A stretch of 5,097 bases of DNA, taken from the NCBI GenBank assembly GCA_017998755.1, contig JAGOCL010000221.1, positions 1 to 5,097 on the forward strand, in the 5' to 3' direction. A program made the translations under genes and the position numbers. Under the pieces are notes generated by a model. That model was given only the letters and a program-made list of their open reading frames with translations. It ran no database searches and was not told the DNA's origin. Shown here in pieces: positions 1-5,097 of the stretch. The DNA is from Spirochaetota bacterium (lineage in GTDB: Bacteria; Spirochaetota; GWE2-31-10; MWDO01). Each line of letters starts with the position of its first letter. The first letter of the stretch is position 1.

Positions 1-969
1 AGTTTGGATAAAGTAGCTCAAATAAAAAAAACGGATTCTGTTCCATGGCTTATTACTTACGATAATTTTAAGAAACTTATTGCCGAGTCGGACGCGTCAG
101 GCGATTCGACGATTATCAAAAATTCATATTTTGCTAATCCGGCGGCTAAATTGTACGTATTAAAACCCGGACTATCCAAAATTAAGCTCGAATCGCTTTA
201 TTCTACCTTAAGCGGCTATGAGACGGGTATTAGTCTGATTGATTACGAATCAAAAAAAGTCGCATACGAAAAGAACAATCCCGTTTTTTTACAAAAAGGG
301 GGAATGTTAAGGCCGTTATCGCACTCGTTCTATTTTAGAACGGACGACGAATGGACGGGGTTTTCGACAATATTTTTGGGATACCGATTCGCTCCAAACG
401 AGTATTTTAACTTTTCAATAGAGGGAGGCGTCGGTCTTCCGCAGTTATATATGGCCAATATTCTTCTACATTTCAAATTATTTGAAACCGAAAATAGAAT
501 TTTCTTTCTGGGGTTAAGAGCGCGATTTGGATATAAATATCAGCATACCGAAGATTTTATGAATATTCGGGACAAAGACGGCGTTAATCTCGGATATTTA
601 GGGTTTGGAGATAAATATTTAACGATACAAGACAAACACAGTCTCTATTTCGCGACAGATCTTACCGCCGCTATCCGCTTTGGGAGACTGCAAGCTCAAA
701 GCGTTTATTACACGATATTTCCAAAAGTTGATTTTAATTTGAGAACCGGCGACGCCGACGTTCTTTTTTCGCCCGTTATGATAGGCTACGAAGTCCGCTT
801 CGGAAGATATATGGAGTGGAGCTTTGCCGTCGAAGGGGGGTACGCTTTTCCGCTTCCTTGGGGTAGTATCCCGGACGGAGAATGGATTAACTTCCCGTCG
901 CTCGCCAACGTTAGCGTTAATTATTTTATACCGTATTCAGGTAATTCAATGTACAACAAATTAAAATAA
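1..969 (+). CDS. Probable outer-membrane beta-barrel protein of unknown function, 5'-truncated
   Basis: The reading frame is open from the first base to the TAA at 967-969, giving 322 visible codons. A TTG at position 4 could serve as a start, but nothing upstream is visible to support it. The protein more likely begins outside the window, and no signal peptide can be assessed. I do not recognise the family. Counting from position 1, residues 1-110 are mixed and mostly polar. From about residue 110 to the end the chain is a series of short alternating hydrophobic/polar stretches rich in Phe, Tyr and Gly, separated by polar turns. Examples are FSTIFLGYRFAP near 120-132, FNFSIEGGVGLP near 137-147, IFFLGLRARFGYKY near 167-180, MIGYEVRFGRY near 260-270 and SFAVEGGYAFPLP near 274-286. 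This pattern fits transmembrane beta-strands in an outer membrane. The last residue is Lys, not the aromatic typical of many barrels. An 85-bp spacer with its own promoter separates it from citrate synthase, so a shared operon is not indicated. The barrel assignment is inference from composition only. Confidence 0.6.
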   Translation, partial: SLDKVAQIKKTDSVPWLITYDNFKKLIAESDASGDSTIIKNSYFANPAAKLYVLKPGLSKIKLESLYSTLSGYETGISLIDYESKKVAYEKNNPVFLQKGGMLRPLSHSFYFRTDDEWTGFSTIFLGYRFAPNEYFNFSIEGGVGLPQLYMANILLHFKLFETENRIFFLGLRARFGYKYQHTEDFMNIRDKDGVNLGYLGFGDKYLTIQDKHSLYFATDLTAAIRFGRLQAQSVYYTIFPKVDFNLRTGDADVLFSPVMIGYEVRFGRYMEWSFAVEGGYAFPLPWGSIPDGEWINFPSLANVSVNYFIPYSGNSMYNKLK

Positions 970-994
970 TTTTCAGGAAAATCAAAGTAAAACG

Positions 995-1010
995 TTGTCA
1001 AATTTGATAA
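995..1010. promoter_or_regulatory. Palindrome over the -35 box, possible operator
   Basis: Fourteen of these sixteen bases pair symmetrically; the only mismatched pair is G997/T1008. The central ten bases, TCAAATTTGA (998-1007), are a perfect palindrome. The element fully covers the proposed -35 box, so a dimeric regulator bound here would block RNA polymerase. No regulator gene is visible and no second copy lies in the spacer. In DNA this AT-rich a short palindrome may be accidental. Confidence 0.25.
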
Positions 1011-1023
1011 AATGAATTATAAC
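995..1023 (+). promoter_or_regulatory. Sigma70-type promoter for citrate synthase
   Basis: A -35 box TTGTCA (995-1000) and a -10 box TATAAC (1018-1023) each match the consensus at five of six positions and are separated by exactly 17 bp. Transcription would begin near 1030, leaving a leader of about 25 nt before the ATG at 1055. The flanking DNA is very AT-rich. There is no TG extension of the -10 box. This is probably the promoter of citrate synthase and, by read-through, of the chemoreceptor gene that follows. It is a visual match only, and AT-rich DNA produces such matches by chance, but the position and spacing are good. Confidence 0.55.
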
Positions 1024-1043
1024 ATTTATTTAATTAATAATTT

Positions 1044-1048
1044 AAGGA
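1044..1048 (+). promoter_or_regulatory. Ribosome binding site of citrate synthase
   Basis: AAGGA ends six bases before the ATG at 1055, a normal Shine-Dalgarno distance. It supports 1055 as the start, as does the alignment of the N-terminus with the E. coli enzyme. Confidence 0.7.
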
Positions 1049-1054
1049 AATACT

Positions 1055-2359
1055 ATGAAAAATATAAAAAATATTGGATCCGCCGAACTCAAAATTAACG
1101 GTAAGGTCCTTAATTTTCCTTTAACCGAAGGAACTATGGGGGAAAAAGCCATGGACGTCTCTGCATTGAGAAGAGAGACGGGGTTTGTTACTTACGACGT
1201 AGGGCTTGTGAACAGCGGTATTGCCACAAGCGATATAACTTTTGTCGACGGCGAAAAGGGCATACTTCTTCATAGAGGTTATAGAATAGAAGACTTAGCG
1301 GAAAACTGTATGTTTCTTGAAGTCGCGTACCTTCTCATTTTCAAAAAACTTCCGACAATAGACGAACGTAAATATTTCAGCAAACTAATGAATACGAATT
1401 CGATGATTCATGAAGATATCAAGAATTTTTTCTCGGCATATCCCGAACACGCTCACCCGATGGCTATATTGTCGGCGATGGTCGTCTCTCTCTCGTCTTT
1501 TTATCCGGAGATTTCAGATAATACGCAACAAGAACCTTTCCTTCAAACCGTTACGATGCTATTGTCAAAAATGCGAACGATCGCCGCTTTCTCCTATAAA
1601 AAATCTGTCGGGCAACCTTTTGTCTATCCTTCTCACAAATACAGATATTGCGAGAATTTTTTAAATATGATGTTTGCGTCGCCGGTTAACGATTATCAAA
1701 TCGATCCGGTTCTGGAACGAGCGTTAAATATATTCCTTATCATACACGCCGATCATGAACAAAACTGTTCGACGACGGTAGTAAGAACCGTCGGGAGTTC
1801 GGGAGCAAATTTATACGCGTCGATATCGGCGGGTATTTGCGCGTTATGGGGACCTCTTCACGGCGGAGCCAATCAGGCGGTTATAGAAATGCTTGAAGAA
1901 ATCTACAAGGGCGGCATGAAACCTCAAGAAGCGATAGAACTTGCAAAAAGAAAAGACTCTAAAATGCGGTTAATGGGCTTTGGACATAGAATTTACAAGA
2001 CCTACGATCCTCGCGCAAAAATAGCCAAATCGACGTGCGAGACTCTACTTGAGCATCTTGGGATGAATAGCGATCCTCTATTAGATATAGCTATGGAACT
2101 TGAAGAAAGGGCGTTGAAGGATTCGTATTTTCAAGACAGAAATTTGTATCCTAACGTAGATTTTTATACCGGCATAGCGTACAGGGCTATGGGGATTCCT
2201 ACCGATATGTTTACCGTTATGTTTGCTATCGGCCGTCTACCTGGATGGATCGCTCATTGGCTGGAGATGAAAACCGATCCCGATCAGAAACTTATGAGGC
2301 CCAGGCAAATATACGTAGGAGAGCCGTTGCGCGATTATGTTCCAATCGAAAAAAGATAA
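1055..2359 (+). CDS. gltA: Citrate synthase, hexameric type II (GltA-like)
   Basis: This enzyme condenses acetyl-CoA with oxaloacetate to form citrate and CoA, the entry step of the citric acid cycle and of glutamate synthesis, in the cytoplasm. The 434 residues match E. coli GltA (427) nearly end to end, including its N-terminal beta-rich domain (about 1-75, ending in GILLHRGY), which short archaeal-type citrate synthases lack. Catalytic residues are intact: His269 in GPLHGGANQA, His311 in LMGFGHRIYK and Asp369 in YPNVDFYTG, equivalent to E. coli His264, His305 and Asp362. The HADHEQNCST motif with His231, and GSSGAN near 247-252, bind substrate in the family. The C-terminus has the usual RPRQIY motif and ends EKR. 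The start is fixed by AAGGA six bases upstream. Residues matching the E. coli NADH inhibitory site are largely changed (see findings). I cannot exclude 2-methylcitrate synthase activity, but the type II form with its extra N-terminal domain favours true citrate synthase. The chemoreceptor gene begins 20 bp downstream, probably on the same transcript. Confidence 0.96.
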   Translation: MKNIKNIGSAELKINGKVLNFPLTEGTMGEKAMDVSALRRETGFVTYDVGLVNSGIATSDITFVDGEKGILLHRGYRIEDLAENCMFLEVAYLLIFKKLPTIDERKYFSKLMNTNSMIHEDIKNFFSAYPEHAHPMAILSAMVVSLSSFYPEISDNTQQEPFLQTVTMLLSKMRTIAAFSYKKSVGQPFVYPSHKYRYCENFLNMMFASPVNDYQIDPVLERALNIFLIIHADHEQNCSTTVVRTVGSSGANLYASISAGICALWGPLHGGANQAVIEMLEEIYKGGMKPQEAIELAKRKDSKMRLMGFGHRIYKTYDPRAKIAKSTCETLLEHLGMNSDPLLDIAMELEERALKDSYFQDRNLYPNVDFYTGIAYRAMGIPTDMFTVMFAIGRLPGWIAHWLEMKTDPDQKLMRPRQIYVGEPLRDYVPIEKR

Positions 2360-2368
2360 AATAAACTT

Positions 2369-2372
2369 GGAG
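2369..2372 (+). promoter_or_regulatory. Ribosome binding site that fixes the chemoreceptor start at 2380
   Basis: GGAG lies seven bases before the ATG at 2380. An in-frame TTG at 2374 would give a protein two residues longer, but it sits one base after GGAG, too close for initiation. The ATG is therefore the better start. The site lies within the 20-bp gap after the citrate synthase stop codon. Confidence 0.7.
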
Positions 2373-2379
2373 ATTGTAT

Positions 2380-4251
2380 ATGACTAAAAATTCCAAATCG
2401 TTAAAAACGTTAGTTTTTTCAGCGTCCTGCTTTTTCAGTTTCTTATCGACTGTTTCTATATTATATCTAAATTATCCGCATACTCGTATCAAAAATTTTG
2501 CTATATTTAGCGCTATCGTACTACCTCTGTTTATTATTATCTCTTATCTGGTAATTAGTAAAAGCTCTAAATATTTTGATTACGATTTTTCAGCAATACA
2601 AAATAAACCGGAAATATATAAGAAAAACCTCGTTATTCTTGGGGCTCTTCCATTAAAAATGTTAATTATTTTTTTATTATGTTCTATAGTTTTAATATCG
2701 TCCGCTAGCGCTTTTAGCGAATATATCGGGCTTCAGAAAAATATTCTCCTTATGCTTTTTTGTTATTTACTATCTTACGCGATGCTTATATCGGCGTTTA
2801 TATATGTTTTAAGCGATCGGATGGTTACCGAGTATTTACTTAAGATGAAGCTAAACAACTATCCAAACGATTTGGAAGAAAACAGACAAATTCGAAAAAT
2901 TTTCATTATTCCGACGTTTATAACGTTGATGTCGTTACTTTTCGCTTTCTCAAATATCTTCTTAATCGCAAACAGGCAAAACGATAGCGTCGCTAAATTA
3001 AGCTCGCTTAGCGTAATAATGATAGCCTTGGGAACTATATTTTATTGCGCTATCGTTATGTTACTTATTTATCTTTGGACCGGAGCGACGGGTTTAGTCT
3101 ATAAAATGGTTCTTAATCAAATGAAACACATTCTTTCAAACGAAAAAGACCTCAGAGGTCGTATAGATATATGCTCCGTAGACGAACTGGCTTCTATCTC
3201 GGGTATGGTAAACGATTTCACTTCGGGATTAGCGTCAAACGTCGAGGAACTAAAGCTTGCGCAAAACAAACTCTACGACGTCGGAAATGAGTTAACTAGA
3301 AGCGCCGACGGCTCCGCTAAAGCCATCGAAAAAATTACTTCAAAAATCATCAATATTAAACAAAAATCATCGATTCAAACTAACGGCGTTAACGAATCGT
3401 CCGGCGCGATCGAACAGATCGCGGGTAACATTACATCTCTGGAGTCTCTAATATCGGATCAGTCGGCTAGCGTAACGGAAGCGTCCGCTTCTATCGAACA
3501 GATGGTTAGCAATATCGGATCGATAACGGTATTAATCGAAAAAATGACTCGGCAATTTACCGATCTTCTCGACGCCGCCGAAATCGGTAAGAAAGCTCAA
3601 GCGGACTCTGCCAACCGCATCGTACAGATCATAGAACGCTCGGGAGCTTTGAAGGAAGCCAACAAGGTTATAGCATTAATCGCTTCTCAAACAAACTTAC
3701 TGGCAATGAACGCGGCGATCGAAGCGGCTCACGCCGGCGACGCGGGTCGAGGATTTTCGGTAGTCGCCGACGAGATACGGAGATTAGCGGAAACTTCGGC
3801 AAATCAATCCAAAACTATTCAAAATGAAATAAATCAAGTTCAAGTCGCGATCGACGAAATGGTTCTAAGCTCTAAAGGGGCTGACGAATCGTTTACTAAA
3901 GTCGCAAAATTGATAAGCGAAACAGAGTCTCTCGTCCGCGAGTCTCAACAATCGATGATTGAACAAAGAGCCGGATCGGGACAAATTCTTGAAGCGTTAA
4001 AATCCATGAATAATATAACTGCCGAGGTGCAAACGGCGTCAAAAGAGATGAGCTCCGGAGCCAATACGGCGCTAGTCGAAATCGAGCGGCTTCGCGACGC
4101 TACGATAGAGATAAAAGAAGATATAGAACAGATGACCGAAAGCGCGACGGAAGTAAACGTTAACGCTCAAAAAGTATCGGATCTTGCCAATAGCGCTATG
4201 GAAACCATTCACGTTATAGACGAAAATTTGGGACATTTTAAGACCTCTTAA
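2380..4251 (+). CDS. Methyl-accepting chemotaxis protein with six membrane segments and HAMP linker
   Basis: This is a chemoreceptor that should control the CheA kinase through CheW and so set flagellar rotation. Numbering from the ATG at 2380 (623 residues), there are six hydrophobic segments near 11-31, 40-60, 90-112, 121-145, 174-197 and 210-234. Loops predicted outside the membrane are only about 8-12 residues, while the 61-89 and 146-173 loops are Lys/Arg-bearing and should be cytoplasmic. There is thus no periplasmic ligand-binding domain. A HAMP-like linker follows (about 235-285), with DLRGRI and a DEL motif ending in VNDF. The signalling coiled coil covers about 290-620. The CheA/CheW-binding hairpin tip is at about 426-480 and is canonical: QTNLLAMNAAIEAAHAG, then GRGFSVVADEIRRLAE. 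SGAIEQIAGN (342) and ASIEQMVSN (370) repeat 28 residues apart, four heptads, and probably lie in the methylation region. No C-terminal CheR-tethering pentapeptide is seen. The short gap suggests co-transcription with citrate synthase. The signal sensed is unknown. Confidence 0.93.
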   Translation: MTKNSKSLKTLVFSASCFFSFLSTVSILYLNYPHTRIKNFAIFSAIVLPLFIIISYLVISKSSKYFDYDFSAIQNKPEIYKKNLVILGALPLKMLIIFLLCSIVLISSASAFSEYIGLQKNILLMLFCYLLSYAMLISAFIYVLSDRMVTEYLLKMKLNNYPNDLEENRQIRKIFIIPTFITLMSLLFAFSNIFLIANRQNDSVAKLSSLSVIMIALGTIFYCAIVMLLIYLWTGATGLVYKMVLNQMKHILSNEKDLRGRIDICSVDELASISGMVNDFTSGLASNVEELKLAQNKLYDVGNELTRSADGSAKAIEKITSKIINIKQKSSIQTNGVNESSGAIEQIAGNITSLESLISDQSASVTEASASIEQMVSNIGSITVLIEKMTRQFTDLLDAAEIGKKAQADSANRIVQIIERSGALKEANKVIALIASQTNLLAMNAAIEAAHAGDAGRGFSVVADEIRRLAETSANQSKTIQNEINQVQVAIDEMVLSSKGADESFTKVAKLISETESLVRESQQSMIEQRAGSGQILEALKSMNNITAEVQTASKEMSSGANTALVEIERLRDATIEIKEDIEQMTESATEVNVNAQKVSDLANSAMETIHVIDENLGHFKTS

Positions 4252-4274
4252 GCGCGATTGTTCAATTTGACTTT

Positions 4275-5097
4275 TTAAATATCTTCGCTAATAATAAATT
4301 TATGCAACAAAACTTTCAGATCGTCAAAACTCGAATTAATTGAGTTCGCCGCGTTGACCAAATCGAGATTAATTTCAATTAAACGCTGGTTTTTTTCTTT
4401 TTGCTCTTCCGTTTGAAGATGAATATTCTGACTTGAAATATAATAGCGTTCAAATATTGTTTTCATTTCTTCCATAAGCATTTCGCCGCTTTTTGACAGT
4501 TCCGTTAACCTGTAATTGTTATCTTGAACTTCAACGCTTGACTTTTCAATAGTTTTTGTTCCTATTTCTTGTTCTATCATAGATTGGTTTATCTCATTAA
4601 TAACAGTGATAGATTTCTCCGTATTCTCAAAAAACCCTTCAATAGTTTTACCGGATTTGTTGATCATCTCGGCGCCCTCAAATATCATATTGTTTATTTC
4701 TGTAAGTTTGGCGTCTATTCCTTTCACGCTTGCTCCGCTGGCTTCCGAGAGTTTGCGGACTTCTTGAGCGACGACGGCAAACCCTTCTCCGGCTTTACCC
4801 GCTCGAGCGGCTTCAATCGAGGCATTAATCGCAAGAAGTTTGACCCGTTCGGATATATCTGAAATTGTATTTATAAAAGAAGAGAGGTCTTTTGACGCGT
4901 CGTAAATTCGGTTAATCGAGTTGATTGAGTCTTTCAAACTGTCTTTCCCGATTTTTATATCTTGAAGAATATGTCTAAAATCCTTAGTCGCATTCTGAGA
5001 CAGATTGGTAACGCTTCTAATATTGGCGGTCATCTCTTCTATCGACGCCCCGGAATACTGAACGGCTTCCTGCTGTTTCTTAACGGCGTCGTTTATC
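4275..5097 (-). CDS. Methyl-accepting chemotaxis protein, C-terminal part, 5'-truncated
   Basis: The frame stays open from the right edge of the window (first full codon 5096-5094) to the stop at 4277-4275, giving 273 visible residues. An internal ATG at 5033-5031 is not the start: the codons before it encode AVQYSGASIEEM, ordinary chemoreceptor coiled coil continuous with TANIRSVTNL. Only the signalling domain is visible. Counting from 5096, the hairpin tip spans about 67-126 and contains LLAINASIEAARAGKAGEGF, then VVAQEVRKLSEASG, which should bind CheA and CheW. The usual QTN just before LLA is replaced by Arg84-Val85-Lys86. The arm after the tip Glu95 is about 178 residues, close to the 175 of the neighbouring receptor. 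A matching ascending arm would need roughly 80 more residues upstream, followed by HAMP, membrane and sensor regions outside the window. Both receptors share QSMIEQ after the tip. No CheR-tethering pentapeptide is present; the protein ends ISEDI. The gene converges with the other receptor, stop codons 23 bp apart. Confidence 0.92.
   Translation of the reverse strand, partial: INDAVKKQQEAVQYSGASIEEMTANIRSVTNLSQNATKDFRHILQDIKIGKDSLKDSINSINRIYDASKDLSSFINTISDISERVKLLAINASIEAARAGKAGEGFAVVAQEVRKLSEASGASVKGIDAKLTEINNMIFEGAEMINKSGKTIEGFFENTEKSITVINEINQSMIEQEIGTKTIEKSSVEVQDNNYRLTELSKSGEMLMEEMKTIFERYYISSQNIHLQTEEQKEKNQRLIEINLDLVNAANSINSSFDDLKVLLHKFIISEDI

Noticed and set aside
969..982. ATTTTC / GAAAAT inverted repeat just after the first gene, considered as a terminator
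   Set aside because: The stem is AT-rich, the loop is two bases, and no T-run follows, so it would not form a stable terminator.
1410..1664. An 84-codon plus-strand open frame inside citrate synthase
   Set aside because: It overlaps a well-conserved enzyme in another frame, has no ribosome binding site and looks like no protein family.
2280..2379. Search for a separate promoter, including a sigma28 flagellar type, just before the chemoreceptor at 2380
   Set aside because: No convincing -35/-10 pair or GCCGATAA-like box was seen in the end of citrate synthase or the 20-bp gap.
3405..3423. Perfect 7-bp inverted repeat CGCGATC / GATCGCG with a 5-base loop
   Set aside because: It lies in frame within the chemoreceptor and results from the symmetric codon run for A-I-E-Q-I-A; no regulatory context.
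3409..3503. Direct DNA repeat ATCGAACAGAT at 3409 and 3493
   Set aside because: The copies are 84 bp (28 codons, four heptads) apart and reflect the repeated coiled-coil protein motif, not a mobile or regulatory repeat.
4569..4862. A 97-codon plus-strand open frame opposite the second chemoreceptor
   Set aside because: It is the antisense of the conserved chemoreceptor tip region and has no independent support.

Overview
The window comes from a moderately AT-rich, motile, diderm (Gram-negative-type) bacterium. It contains two chemoreceptor genes, a hexameric-type citrate synthase and the C-terminal part of a probable outer-membrane beta-barrel protein. The signalling tip of the complete chemoreceptor (NAAIEAAHAG followed by GRGFSVVADEIRRLAE and ANQSKTI) resembles, from memory, receptors of Treponema and related spirochaetes. 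A spirochaete or a similar gut-associated lineage is therefore my best guess, but the sequence alone does not settle this.

Layout, left to right: (1) positions 1-969, plus strand, the 3' part of an unrecognised protein rich in aromatic beta-strands, whose true start lies outside the window; (2) positions 970-1054, an 85-bp spacer with a good sigma70-type promoter, a near-perfect palindrome over its -35 box, and a ribosome binding site; (3) positions 1055-2359, plus strand, a full-length citrate synthase with all catalytic residues; (4) positions 2380-4251, plus strand, a complete methyl-accepting chemotaxis protein with six membrane segments, a HAMP-like linker and a full signalling hairpin, starting 20 bp after citrate synthase and probably in its transcript; (5) positions 4275-5097, minus strand, the C-terminal part of a second, divergent chemoreceptor running off the right edge and converging on the first with 23 bp between stop codons.

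The interesting combination is a core carbon-metabolism enzyme apparently co-transcribed with a chemoreceptor that has almost no residues outside the membrane. Such a receptor could report on membrane or energy state rather than bind a periplasmic ligand; that is inference. The citrate synthase lacks several residues that form the NADH inhibitory site in the E. coli enzyme. The second receptor has a non-canonical tip sequence. I saw no tRNA, rRNA, CRISPR array, insertion sequence or clear intrinsic terminator. There is no gene-free stretch longer than 85 bp.
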